33,182 bases of DNA from Verrucomicrobiota bacterium (GTDB taxonomy: Bacteria; Verrucomicrobiota; Verrucomicrobiae; Limisphaerales; UBA11358), in the NCBI GenBank assembly GCA_014860005.1, contig JACZKP010000044.1, forward strand, positions 1-33,182, written 5' to 3'. Shown here in pieces: positions 1 to 8,517 of this stretch. The notes below the pieces were generated by a model. That model was given only the letters and a program-made list of their open reading frames with translations, had not been told where the DNA came from and searched no databases. The stretch's first letter is position 1. Every line of letters starts with the position of its first letter. The translations under genes and the position numbers were made by a program.

Positions 1-1
1 A

Positions 2-3000
2 GTCATGGCCGTCGGTCCTGGCGCGAATCCCGGCATCCTCCAACCCGGTGCGCGCGGACGTGTGCCGGTTTACTTCGAGGGATTCCTGAAAGATCGTGGT
101 GAGGGTGGAGTCCAATTCAGTGTCGGCAGTCTGACCGCGGACGATACGTTGATTGCAGACTGTGGCTCTCCCGCGCCCGGAATTCCGAATGAATTCAAAT
201 TCCCGCGCACTGGCGTCAAAGCGTTCGATCCTCACAGTTTTCTCACCAACCTTTGTCCGCAATCACTCTTCAGTCCGAACTGGTCGCAACTGAAGGAATC
301 TTCGCAACCCGAAACCGCTGATGGCGCTGGCTGGCACACCGTCTGGCAAAACGTCATCTCCAATGCCGGCCCGCTCTGGGCTGACTACGTGCTCATGCTC
401 GGCGACAACATGAATCACCTCGCCAAGATCGGCCAGCTTACCAACGACCCCGCCGCGTTGTTCAACTTTGAAGTATTCCAAGCCACCGCCGCGCTGAATC
501 CCGTCCGCACGCTTGCCGGCACAGTTGATGCCTCTGCGCCGTCGGCGGGAATGCCGCTGGTTTTTCGTCGCACCTATGGCCAGCCGATTCTTTCTCGTTA
601 CAAGCTCGGCCCGCTGGGTCGCGGGTGGTCGCACAACTGGGACATCTCCGTTCAACACCTGACGCAATTCCAAGGCGTGGTGATACACGGACCGAGCGGA
701 GCGGATCGTTTCTTTGGTCGCTACAACGACGGCCGTTACACCGCCACCGGCAGCGACACCGGCCAACTCATCGTCACGAACGGCCTGTTCCGGCTCATCG
801 AAGCCGATAAAACTGTTTGGGTCTTCACCACGAATGCTCCCGCTGGCCAACTCCAATACGTCGAAGACCCCAACGGCAATCGCATCACCTGCGGCTACTC
901 CGGCGCGCAGTTGACCTCGCTCACCCACACCAGCGGCAAGCAACTCCTCCTGCAATACAACGGCTCAGGTCGCCTCTCGCAAATCACCGACCCGCTCGGT
1001 ACGGGTGCTGCCGATGACCGCATCACCACCTACGAATACGACGGCTCGGGCGAACACCTCATCCGCGTCACCGCGCCCGGCAATCGCGTGACCACCTACG
1101 GCTATCACACCACCGGCATCCCGCAGCGACTTCACGCGCTCACCAACGTCACCTATCCCGACCTCACGCAGGACTCGTTCACTTACGACGCGCAAGGCCG
1201 CCTCATCCAGACCTCGCAGAACTGCTGCGGCGGCGCGCAACAAGTCACCTACGCCTACGATTCCGCCGGTACGGTCACCGTCACCGACGCCACGGGCCGC
1301 GCCACGCAACTCCTTTACGGCCTCGGCGGGCAACTCGCCCAGGTGCGCGACGGCGAGGGCCGCATCGTCAACTTCACCTACGACGACCTCGCGCAACTCA
1401 CCCAGCTTCTCGGTCCGGGCGGTGAGCGTTACCGTTACGGCTACGACGGCGGCGGCAACCTCGGCGGCATCGAAGACCCGCTCCGTCAGGTCAACAACTT
1501 CACCTACGAACCAAACTTCAACCGCCTCGCCCAAGTCCGCGACGCGCGCGGGAACGACTTGAAGTACGCCTACGACAATCGCGGCAACCTCACCGCCATC
1601 ACCTACGCGGATGCCACCGCGGAGCGGTTCGCCTACGACGCGCGCGGCAACGTCGTCACGTCCACCAACCGTCGCGGCGGCGTCATCACCTACGCATACA
1701 ATCCCGCCGGCCAGCTCACGTCCAAGGACTACTCCACCACGCCCGGCATCACCGACTTCACCTATGCTTACGACCTCGCGGGCAGTCTCACGAACGCCAC
1801 GTATTGGAATCCTCAACTCTCAACTCAAGAAACCCTCAACCTGCAATACGACCCCGCCACCGACCGCCTCACGCGCATCGAATATCCCGGCGGCAGATTC
1901 TTCGCGTTTGATTATGACGCCGCCGGACGCCGGACACGCCGCAGCGATCAGGACGGGCACATCAGCGCTTACCTCTATGACCCGCTGGGGCGGCTGGCGC
2001 GCATGACGAATGAGTTGGGCCAGATCATCGTGAACTACGATTACGATGCCGCCGGACGACTGAGCCGCAAGACGCTCGGCAACGGCGTGTTCACCACCTA
2101 CAACTACAACCAGGCCGGGCAGGTGACGCAGCTTGTTAATTCCCGCGCTGACAGCAACGTCCTCTCCAGCTTCAGCTACACCTACGATGCCTCCGGCCGC
2201 CGCGCCTCCATGACCACCCAATATGGATACCCTCTCCCCCCTGGGGGAGAGGGCCAGGGTGAGGGGGCGGTCACCTACGGCTACGACCCGCTCGGCCAGT
2301 TGACCAGCGTGACCTACCCGAACAGCCGCGTGGTGAACTACGCCTACGACGCCGCCGGCAACCGGACTCAGGTCACGGACAATGGCGTCCCCGCAACTTA
2401 CGCCGCAAACACGCTCAACCAATACACGAGCGCGGGCGCGGCCACTTTTGGCTACGACCTCGACGGCAACCTCACCAATCAACACTCAACTCTCAACCCT
2501 CAAATTTCAACCAACTACACTTACGACATTGAGAACCGCCTCATCGGCGTCGCCACGCCCGCCGACACCTGGACCTACACCTACGACGCCTTCGGCAATC
2601 GCATCGCCGCCACGCACAACGGCCAGACCACGCGCTACGTCATTGACCCCAGCGGCCTCGGCAACGTGGCCGCCGAATACGACGGCGGCGGCAGCCTCAT
2701 CGCCCGCTACGAACACGGCTTCGGCCTGCTCGCGCGCAGCGACGCCGCGGGCGACCCGGCCTTCTACACCTTCTCCGCCATCGGCCACACCAGCGAACTG
2801 ACCGACGCGTCCGGCGCGGTGGCCAACGCCTACGCTTACGACCCGTTCGGCCTCTCGCTCGCGAAGACCGAGGCGATTCCGAACCCGTTCGAGTTCGTCG
2901 GCGAATTCGGCGTGATGAACGAGGGGAACGGGTTGGAGTTCATGCGGGCGAGGTTTTACAACGGAGGGCCGTCGCGCTTTTTGAATGAAGACCCCCTTGG

Positions 3001-5257
3001 AATTCTTGGTGGCGTGAATGAATACCTGTATGCACTTAACAACCCCGTAGAATTGCAAGATGCTACGGGTCTCATCTCAAGTCCTGACACATGGCTTTCA
3101 CCTAATGAAACGCGGAACACCGTTCACGGGCCGATTTCTCCCGTTCAAGACCCGTGGCGAACCCAACCGAATCAACGATTAGGTGCGGGGCTCGTAAGAG
3201 CCATGCATGAGCCGCGATTCGTTAACGCCTTCAATCAGAATCTCACAGCGCCTTTGGCGATTGCTCCACTCACAATGGCTGTCGCTGTCGCACAGCCGTT
3301 GATCGCTGGTAAACTCACGTTCACGATGGGGGTAAATCTTTTGCTCGCTTCCGCAGGCTACGCGCCCCTTCTGCACCGCAACGATCCTCATGCTGAACGT
3401 GTTTACAACCACAATACGCAATCGTGGCAACTCGTCCGCTCACGCGACCCGAACGACAAACTCGGGCCGTCAGGATATGGCAGTGCGGGCTACCTGCCGG
3501 CGGGCGGCGTGATGGCCTATCAAATCCGGTTCGAGAATGTGAGCGACGCCACCGCCCCGGCCCAGCGCGTCATCGTCACCGACCCCCTCGACCCGAACCT
3601 CGACCTCAGCACCTTCGAGTTGACCGAGATCGCCTTCGCCAATCAAGTCGTCCCCGTCCCCGCCGGCCTGAACCATTACGAGACGCGCCTGGCCTTCACC
3701 GTCACCAACCAGACCCTCATCCCCCTGGGTGACGTGACCGCCTTCGCCATCGCCCCGCCGCCCACCAACGCCATCCTCGTCGAAGTGGCCGCGAACCTCG
3801 ACGTGCCCACGCGCCTGCTGACCTTGACCCTGACGGCCATTGACCCCAACACCGGCTGGTATCCCGAAAACCCGTTGACCGGTTTCCTCTATCCCAACGA
3901 CGACACCGGCCGCGGCGACGGCAGCATCAGTTTCCTCGTCCGCCCGTTGCCCGGCCTCCCAACCGGCAGCACCATCACCAACAAGGCGGACATCGTGTTT
4001 GACTACAACGACCCGATCATCACGCCGCTGGTGTTGAACACTATTGACGGACACGCGCCGACGAGCGCGGTTCAGTTCTTGCCCGAACTCAGCGGGCGCA
4101 TCTTCCCGGTGCAATGGACCGCCCAGGACGATCCCGGCGGCAGCGGCCTGGCCGGGGTGGATGTGTTTGTGACGGTGGACGGCACGAACACGGTGCAATG
4201 GCTGGATCGAACGCTGGCCACGAGCGCGTGGTTCATCGGCGAACGCGGACACAGCTACGCCTTCCATAGCGAGGCGCGCGATAACGTCGGCAACGTGGAG
4301 GCTGCGCCCGCCACGTTTGACACCGCGACCTTCGTTCCCACCAATGCGCCCATACTGGAAGCCGTGACGAACTTCACCGCCATGCCTGGTTCGTCGTCGG
4401 AATTCACCAACAGCGTGGCGCAAGGCAGTCCACTTGGTTCATGGGCCTTCAGCCTCGGTGCGGGCGTGCCGGCCGGCGCTTCGGTGAACCCGACCAACGG
4501 CGTGTTCCGCTGGACGCCTTCCTGCGCCCAAGCCACCACCACGAACGTCATCACGGTCTGGGTGACTGATACCGGACGTCCCACCGTGATGGACGCGGTG
4601 AGCTTCACGGTTGTCGTCAGTGAATGTGTGCAGCCGAGCCTCGGCCAGCAGGTGTTGCTCGCGGGCGACAGCGGGCGCGTGCCCATCTTCCTGATTTCCA
4701 GCGTGGCGCTCACGAATCTGGAAATGACCTTGATCGCGCCACCAGGCCGGTTGACGGACTACAATGTCGAAATCCTGGTGCCGCAAGTTTGCAGCAACTC
4801 AATAACACCGGTGGGCAATGGATTGCACCGGCTCGAATTCGTGGCCTGTGCCGGTCAATGGCTGATTGGCACGCAGCAGATCGCATGGCTGAATTTCACC
4901 GCGCCCTCGAATCAATCATCGGCCTTCGTGAAGCTGGAGTTTGACGACCTCGTTGGCTACATGGCTGATGGAACACCCGTCGCCAACTTCGCCCCGCAAT
5001 CCGGCCGGGTGGTCATCGTGGGCGAGGAGCCATTGCTGGAGGCGGTGCGGACGGCAGATGATCAAGTGCAACTGCTGCAATACGCCATTCCCGGCAGCCT
5101 GGTGGAAGTGCAATGGACAACCAATCTTCCGCCAACCGACGACTGGGTGACTTCCGGCGAAACCACGCAGTCGAATCTCGTTCAGGAAACCGGCATATTT
5201 GCGCCCGTTGGTCCGGGGCTGTTCTTCCGGGCGATACGCACGAGCGGTGGGCCGTGA
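2..5257 (+). CDS. RHS/YD-repeat giant extracellular protein (5' partial)
   Basis: The frame is open to the left edge and the first ATG (position 5) is not followed by a signal peptide, so the true start is probably outside the window. From that ATG, about residues 1-180 are an N-terminal region of the type found before RHS cores in large secreted proteins. A DUF6531-like entry (R-R-T-Y-G then G-R-G-W-S-H-N-W) begins near residue 181. Dozens of YD repeats (motifs such as YDAAGR and YAYD) follow to about 950. The RHS core-closing motif (ARFYNGG, then SRFLNEDPLG, then NNPVELQDATG) lies at about 980-1022. Unlike toxin-type RHS proteins, some 730 more residues follow: a DPNDK domain (about 1148-1340), Ig/cadherin-like domains (about 1348-1540), a possibly cohesin-like segment (about 1540-1675) and a terminal W...FFRAI domain. 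Likely role: surface or secreted adhesin-like shell protein. I see no toxin domain. Two short repeat families are translated inside it. Confidence 0.9.
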   Translation, partial: VMAVGPGANPGILQPGARGRVPVYFEGFLKDRGEGGVQFSVGSLTADDTLIADCGSPAPGIPNEFKFPRTGVKAFDPHSFLTNLCPQSLFSPNWSQLKESSQPETADGAGWHTVWQNVISNAGPLWADYVLMLGDNMNHLAKIGQLTNDPAALFNFEVFQATAALNPVRTLAGTVDASAPSAGMPLVFRRTYGQPILSRYKLGPLGRGWSHNWDISVQHLTQFQGVVIHGPSGADRFFGRYNDGRYTATGSDTGQLIVTNGLFRLIEADKTVWVFTTNAPAGQLQYVEDPNGNRITCGYSGAQLTSLTHTSGKQLLLQYNGSGRLSQITDPLGTGAADDRITTYEYDGSGEHLIRVTAPGNRVTTYGYHTTGIPQRLHALTNVTYPDLTQDSFTYDAQGRLIQTSQNCCGGAQQVTYAYDSAGTVTVTDATGRATQLLYGLGGQLAQVRDGEGRIVNFTYDDLAQLTQLLGPGGERYRYGYDGGGNLGGIEDPLRQVNNFTYEPNFNRLAQVRDARGNDLKYAYDNRGNLTAITYADATAERFAYDARGNVVTSTNRRGGVITYAYNPAGQLTSKDYSTTPGITDFTYAYDLAGSLTNATYWNPQLSTQETLNLQYDPATDRLTRIEYPGGRFFAFDYDAAGRRTRRSDQDGHISAYLYDPLGRLARMTNELGQIIVNYDYDAAGRLSRKTLGNGVFTTYNYNQAGQVTQLVNSRADSNVLSSFSYTYDASGRRASMTTQYGYPLPPGGEGQGEGAVTYGYDPLGQLTSVTYPNSRVVNYAYDAAGNRTQVTDNGVPATYAANTLNQYTSAGAATFGYDLDGNLTNQHSTLNPQISTNYTYDIENRLIGVATPADTWTYTYDAFGNRIAATHNGQTTRYVIDPSGLGNVAAEYDGGGSLIARYEHGFGLLARSDAAGDPAFYTFSAIGHTSELTDASGAVANAYAYDPFGLSLAKTEAIPNPFEFVGEFGVMNEGNGLEFMRARFYNGGPSRFLNEDPLGILGGVNEYLYALNNPVELQDATGLISSPDTWLSPNETRNTVHGPISPVQDPWRTQPNQRLGAGLVRAMHEPRFVNAFNQNLTAPLAIAPLTMAVAVAQPLIAGKLTFTMGVNLLLASAGYAPLLHRNDPHAERVYNHNTQSWQLVRSRDPNDKLGPSGYGSAGYLPAGGVMAYQIRFENVSDATAPAQRVIVTDPLDPNLDLSTFELTEIAFANQVVPVPAGLNHYETRLAFTVTNQTLIPLGDVTAFAIAPPPTNAILVEVAANLDVPTRLLTLTLTAIDPNTGWYPENPLTGFLYPNDDTGRGDGSISFLVRPLPGLPTGSTITNKADIVFDYNDPIITPLVLNTIDGHAPTSAVQFLPELSGRIFPVQWTAQDDPGGSGLAGVDVFVTVDGTNTVQWLDRTLATSAWFIGERGHSYAFHSEARDNVGNVEAAPATFDTATFVPTNAPILEAVTNFTAMPGSSSEFTNSVAQGSPLGSWAFSLGAGVPAGASVNPTNGVFRWTPSCAQATTTNVITVWVTDTGRPTVMDAVSFTVVVSECVQPSLGQQVLLAGDSGRVPIFLISSVALTNLEMTLIAPPGRLTDYNVEILVPQVCSNSITPVGNGLHRLEFVACAGQWLIGTQQIAWLNFTAPSNQSSAFVKLEFDDLVGYMADGTPVANFAPQSGRVVIVGEEPLLEAVRTADDQVQLLQYAIPGSLVEVQWTTNLPPTDDWVTSGETTQSNLVQETGIFAPVGPGLFFRAIRTSGGP
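1811..1840 (+). repeat. CTCAACTCTCAAC-type short repeat inside the RHS gene, copy 1
   Basis: A C/A/T-only stretch interrupts the YD repeats and contains the 13-mer CTCAACTCTCAAC at 1812-1824. It is translated as NPQLSTQ. The same 13-mer recurs at 2485-2497 in a different reading frame, so the similarity is at the DNA level rather than the protein level. Origin as a dispersed genomic repeat is inferred. Confidence 0.6.
2230..2265 (+). repeat. Palindromic REP-like element translated in frame within the RHS gene
   Basis: The arm CCCTCTCCCCC (2230-2240) pairs perfectly with GGGGGAGAGGG (2243-2253) around a 2-nt loop, followed by a GGCCAGGGTGAGGG tail. It breaks the YD-repeat pattern, being read as PLPPGGEGQGEG between TTQYGY and VTYGYD. 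The sequence resembles the CCCTCTCCCC...GGGTGAGGG elements that are scattered between genes in many bacteria. Its presence in the coding frame suggests insertion of a mobile palindromic repeat without loss of the frame. Confidence 0.75.
2480..2512 (+). repeat. CTCAACTCTCAAC-type short repeat inside the RHS gene, copy 2
   Basis: A run containing only A, C and T carries the same 13-mer as copy 1 (2485-2497), then CCTCAAATTTCAACC. It is translated as HSTLNPQIST between two YD units. The different frame from copy 1 points to a nucleotide-level repeat. Confidence 0.6.
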
Positions 5258-5293
5258 GTTACCATCGGCGACCGCGATCAAGTCATGCGCGGT

Positions 5294-6553
5294 TCATTGC
5301 CGACAGAACCGTTCGAAGTTCCCGCCGAACAAATTCTTCACGTCGCGCTCGATCTCGGCGGGCGTGACCTGCCAGCCGGTTTGTGCCAGGGCGCTGTATT
5401 TGTCCACGAGTACCTTGGCGATAATCCGGCGTGAGTGTTGCCATTTGTAGATGATTTGTTCCAGTACCCGCGCGTCCGAGTGTTGCGGCGTGAAACTCAA
5501 CCCCAGCAACTCCATCCGCATCCGCGTCATTTCATCAATGAGATACGGCACGTTGGTGAACCACCAGCAGCCAAAGACATGCAGGTTGCGGAACTTGCGC
5601 GCCAGCACGCACAACTCATGCTGATTTTCGCGCGCCAGCACCGTGACCATGAATTTGTTTTCGGGAAAGCCGGCGCACAAATTTTGCAGGGCGGTCAAGT
5701 CGCTCAAGCCCACGCCATCGCCCGCCAGCCGGAGTTGCGGGTTGACTGCGCGCTTCACACCGGGCATGAGCGCGAAGGGCAGGCCAAACTCGCGACAGTG
5801 CGGCAGCACGGCGTTCTCGATAAGCTGGGCGGTGACATTCGCGGCGGGGAATGTGAAATCAGGCGGGATGGACACCATCACATAAGCCGCGTCCATGCGC
5901 CGGGTCCAATCCGCCAGGAAACGGCGGACTTCGTCAAAAGTCTTCTGCGAAACCTGTTCGGCTTCCACCGTGTAACCCCAACGCGCCAGTGTGGCCGCTG
6001 TTTCCGACCAGGTCAGCAGCAACGGATCAATGCGCAGGCACGCCTGAAACCGTTCATCACGGCGATACCCCTGTTCCCACACGGGCCGTTCCAGATCATC
6101 GAAGGGCGAGTTGGTCATGTAGATTTTCTGCACGCCCGCCAGTTCCATGCAGCGAGTGATGTGCTGATCGGCGTCCTGGGCAGCGACCCAGCCGCGCAGG
6201 GCGGGCAGGTCGCGCTTCTTCACGTCCAGGCCCAGCGCGTGCAACGTGGTGAGCACGCCACGGCATGATTCGGAAACCGGCGAGTGTGCGAGGAACAGGT
6301 GCTGCCAAACCAACTCCGCCTGTTCGGTCTTGGACATTGCCCAAAACTTTTCGTAAGGCACGTCCAGATAGCGGAACGCCTCCGCGACCAGGTAGTGATA
6401 AATCAGCAGTTCATCAATGCCCCACAGCAGCAACTCGCGGAACGCGGGTGCGTAGAGGTGCGTGTGGATGTCCGGCAGTTCGGTGGACATCACCACGTTT
6501 TCAATTTGTGTGGCGAACGGCAGTTGGGCCGCCTCGGCGTGAATCGTTTTCAT
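5294..6553 (-). CDS. Uronate-isomerase-like amidohydrolase-superfamily protein
   Basis: A 419-residue cytoplasmic protein with no signal peptide. An amidohydrolase-type metal motif D-I-H-T-H lies at residues 28-32, followed by a segment (WGIDELLIYHYL) that resembles glucuronate/uronate isomerase relatives annotated in Planctomycetes and Verrucomicrobia. Canonical UxaC carries D-x-H-C/T-H and acts on D-glucuronate or D-galacturonate; this protein is divergent, so the substrate is uncertain. The start is the ATG at 6553. The gene converges on the RHS gene with only 36 bp between the stops, and no uronate catabolism partners (uxaB, kdgK) are in the window. It could equally be a different sugar-acid isomerase or hydrolase. 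The superfamily is fairly sure; the reaction is not. Confidence 0.7.
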   Translation of the reverse strand: MKTIHAEAAQLPFATQIENVVMSTELPDIHTHLYAPAFRELLLWGIDELLIYHYLVAEAFRYLDVPYEKFWAMSKTEQAELVWQHLFLAHSPVSESCRGVLTTLHALGLDVKKRDLPALRGWVAAQDADQHITRCMELAGVQKIYMTNSPFDDLERPVWEQGYRRDERFQACLRIDPLLLTWSETAATLARWGYTVEAEQVSQKTFDEVRRFLADWTRRMDAAYVMVSIPPDFTFPAANVTAQLIENAVLPHCREFGLPFALMPGVKRAVNPQLRLAGDGVGLSDLTALQNLCAGFPENKFMVTVLARENQHELCVLARKFRNLHVFGCWWFTNVPYLIDEMTRMRMELLGLSFTPQHSDARVLEQIIYKWQHSRRIIAKVLVDKYSALAQTGWQVTPAEIERDVKNLFGGNFERFCRQ

Positions 6554-6745
6554 GCTGGTGGAACGCTAAGAAAAAGGATCGGACCCGGCGATAAGAATTT
6601 CAGTTGCAGTGCGCAGGCGAAGGCCATGCTGCCTGACCCTCGGAGCGCGGACCGCCGAGGCCGCGCGAGTCAATTCCCGGTGAATCACTGACTGTTGATG
6701 ACCGAGTCCTTAGTTAAAGCTCACAGGAGGCCAGATCAATTCTGC

Positions 6746-7525
6746 TCAACCCCCAATCTGCCTCAATAATCCTTTTGCCCGCCGCACCCATACGCGATCC
6801 CGGCGGCGTTGGAACGCGGGGGCGTGAACGTCATCCGCCAGCACCTCTTTCAATTCCGGACGGGCAAGGTCGGGCTGATTCTTCGCCAGATAAAGCTCGG
6901 CCAACTGGACCTTCGCGCGCGGATACGAATGGTTTTCCGTCACTTGCCGCCACATTGCCAGCGCGGCATCGGTTTCGCCGAGCGCCGTTAACGCTTCGGC
7001 GAGCGCCATCAACGTGTGGCCGTAGTCGTGTCTTGGGTTCTCGGCCACGACGCCCTCCAACAACGGACGCGCTTCGGCGGCGCGTTTCAATCGCAGCAGG
7101 CACTGGCCGAGATGGGCACGGGTATCCGGGTCTTGCGAATCGCGCTCCAGCGCGGCGCGGTAGGACGCTTCGGCCCTGGCCAGTTTGCCTTGTTGAAAAT
7201 AAACATCCCCCAGTTGCGAGTGGTGATGCGCCTTGTCGAGATGATGAATCTGCGCTTGAAGCTCCTTGATGCGTTGGCGGGTCTGCGTGCCGGGCAGTTC
7301 AAAACCGCGCGTGGCCGACGGCGCCGCGCGATACACGAGGAAGTAATAAAGCACCGCGGACAACCCCCACCCAAAGGTCAGGAAGATGAAGACCGCCCAA
7401 AGCCATTGCTCGCGGCGGATGGCATCCACCAGCATCCAAATCTGAAACACCACGAACAGGAATCCCAGCGCACCACTGATGACATACTTCCAATTGGCGG
7501 AATCCGATAGCAGCGCGGCGAACAT
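6746..7525 (-). CDS. Membrane-anchored TPR-repeat protein
   Basis: A 259-residue protein. Two hydrophobic helices near the N-terminus (about residues 13-35 and 40-63, rich in W, F and L) are separated by a charged turn (RREQW), so the protein should sit in the inner membrane. A short coiled or linker segment (about 75-100) leads into roughly four TPR units (about 103-240) with the typical W/L-G-Y-A-F spacing, for example HSQLGDVYFQQGKLARAEASY. TPR domains bind proteins; the partner is unknown. The N-terminal two-helix module resembles small membrane phospholipase-D-nuclease N-terminal/DUF-type modules, an uncertain match. The start is the ATG at 7525. It is transcribed away from the GT2 gene across a 172-bp intergenic region. 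Confidence 0.75.
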   Translation of the reverse strand: MFAALLSDSANWKYVISGALGFLFVVFQIWMLVDAIRREQWLWAVFIFLTFGWGLSAVLYYFLVYRAAPSATRGFELPGTQTRQRIKELQAQIHHLDKAHHHSQLGDVYFQQGKLARAEASYRAALERDSQDPDTRAHLGQCLLRLKRAAEARPLLEGVVAENPRHDYGHTLMALAEALTALGETDAALAMWRQVTENHSYPRAKVQLAELYLAKNQPDLARPELKEVLADDVHAPAFQRRRDRVWVRRAKGLLRQIGG

Positions 7526-7697
7526 GGGAGCAGCTTAGGCAACGGCTGGCAGGGAGGCAACGGCGGGGTTTGCGCCAACCGCACACCGATTTGAATGCCA
7601 CTTGATGCTGCGTTGTCATATCCACCGAAGTGACTGCGGCAATCTCAACTTGTTTCAGGCCATCGCCTCGCGTATTAATCTGCGGGCCGCGCGACGC

Positions 7698-8456
7698 ATG
7701 AACCCGACCCTTATCGTAATGCCGACGTACAATGAGCGGGAGAATCTCCCACGCATGGCGCAACGGCTTCTGGCGCTCCCGGTCAAGGTGGACCTGCTGG
7801 TGGTGGACGACAATTCACCCGATGACACGGGCAAACTGGCCGACGAACTCGCCACGCAACACCCCGAAATCCACGTCCTGCATCGCGCGGAGAAAAACGG
7901 CCTGGGCCGGGCCTACATCGCCGGCTTCAAGTGGGCGCTGGAGCGCGGCTATGAGTTTGTGTTCGAGATGGACGGGGATTTCTCCCACAACCCGGACGAC
8001 ATCCCGGCATTTCTGGAAGCGGCCCGCGAGGCGGATCTGGTGCTTGGCTCGCGTTACCTCAACGGCATTCGCATCATGAACTGGCCGCTCAGCCGGCTCA
8101 TGCTCAGCAAGAGCGCGGCAGCCTATGTGCGGATCATCACCGGCATGCCGTTCACCGATCCCACCGGCGGTTACAAATGTTTCCGCCGCCGGGCGCTCGA
8201 AGCCATCGAGTTGGAGGCGGTGCGTTCCAACGGATACAGTTTTCAGATCGAGATGACGCACAAGCTCTGGCGACAGGGTTACCCGATTGTGGAAGTGCCG
8301 ATCATTTTTACCGAGCGCGTGCAGGGCCACTCAAAAATGTCCGGTCACATCGTGCGCGAAGCGTTAATCATGGTGTGGCACCTGTGGCTCCAAAATGGCT
8401 GCCGCCGCAAGCCTCGGCCCCGCGCCAGGAGCAAATCTTCGTCCTCGCACAATTGA
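7698..8456 (+). CDS. Polyprenol-phosphate mannosyltransferase-like GT2 (DPM1 type)
   Basis: A 252-residue GT-A-fold family 2 glycosyltransferase. The N-terminus reads VMPTYNERENLP (residues 7-18), then VVDDNSPDDT (35-44) for nucleotide-sugar binding, then MDGDFSHNP with the D92-x-D94 metal site. GSRYLNG, DPTGGYKCFRR and the late VPIIFTERVQGHSKMS motif are all typical of dolichol/polyprenol-phosphate mannose synthases, which transfer mannose from GDP-mannose to a lipid phosphate on the cytoplasmic membrane face. There is no C-terminal GtrA or Lnt domain and no clear membrane helix, so it resembles the soluble DPM1 subunit type. The ATG at 7698 is chosen because the motif core begins at once after it; the frame is open further upstream but the added residues do not look like this family. 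Confidence 0.88.
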   Translation: MNPTLIVMPTYNERENLPRMAQRLLALPVKVDLLVVDDNSPDDTGKLADELATQHPEIHVLHRAEKNGLGRAYIAGFKWALERGYEFVFEMDGDFSHNPDDIPAFLEAAREADLVLGSRYLNGIRIMNWPLSRLMLSKSAAAYVRIITGMPFTDPTGGYKCFRRRALEAIELEAVRSNGYSFQIEMTHKLWRQGYPIVEVPIIFTERVQGHSKMSGHIVREALIMVWHLWLQNGCRRKPRPRARSKSSSSHN

Positions 8457-8482
8457 CCAACTCGAACGGCTGGTGGTGGCAA

Positions 8483-8510
8483 TTGCCAAACGCCAGAATT
8501 TCGCTACATT
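8483..8510 (+). promoter_or_regulatory. Candidate sigma-70 promoter for the FMN reductase gene
   Basis: TTGCCA (8483-8488, five of six to consensus) and TACATT (8505-8510, four of six) are spaced by 16 bp. The -10 hexamer ends 7 bp before the ATG, so transcription would begin at or almost at the start codon, giving a leaderless or near-leaderless mRNA. It overlaps the 3' side of the short gap after the GT2 gene. It is sequence resemblance only. Confidence 0.35.
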
Positions 8511-8517
8511 CCAGCGC

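Noticed and set aside
625..2970. YD repeats as a CRISPR array or DNA tandem repeat
   Set aside because: Spacing is irregular and similarity is at the protein level; there are no near-identical 25-40 bp direct repeats with equal spacers.
2998..3445. A toxin domain in the RHS tip
   Set aside because: I see no nuclease, deaminase or other toxin motif, no immunity gene directly after it, and the protein continues for 600 residues.
263..4423. Long minus-strand open frames opposite the RHS gene (263-955, 965-1816, 1820-2485, 3470-4423)
   Set aside because: They mirror a GC-rich repetitive gene with few stops in that frame. Their translations are Val/Gly/Ala/Arg-rich with no recognisable domain, and they cannot coexist with the clear YD-repeat reading.
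6638..6660. CCTCGG...CCGAGG inverted repeat in the gap before the uronate-isomerase-like gene
   Set aside because: Only a 6-bp stem with an 11-nt loop in GC-rich DNA. It could be a dispersed repeat but is too weak to call without a genome search.
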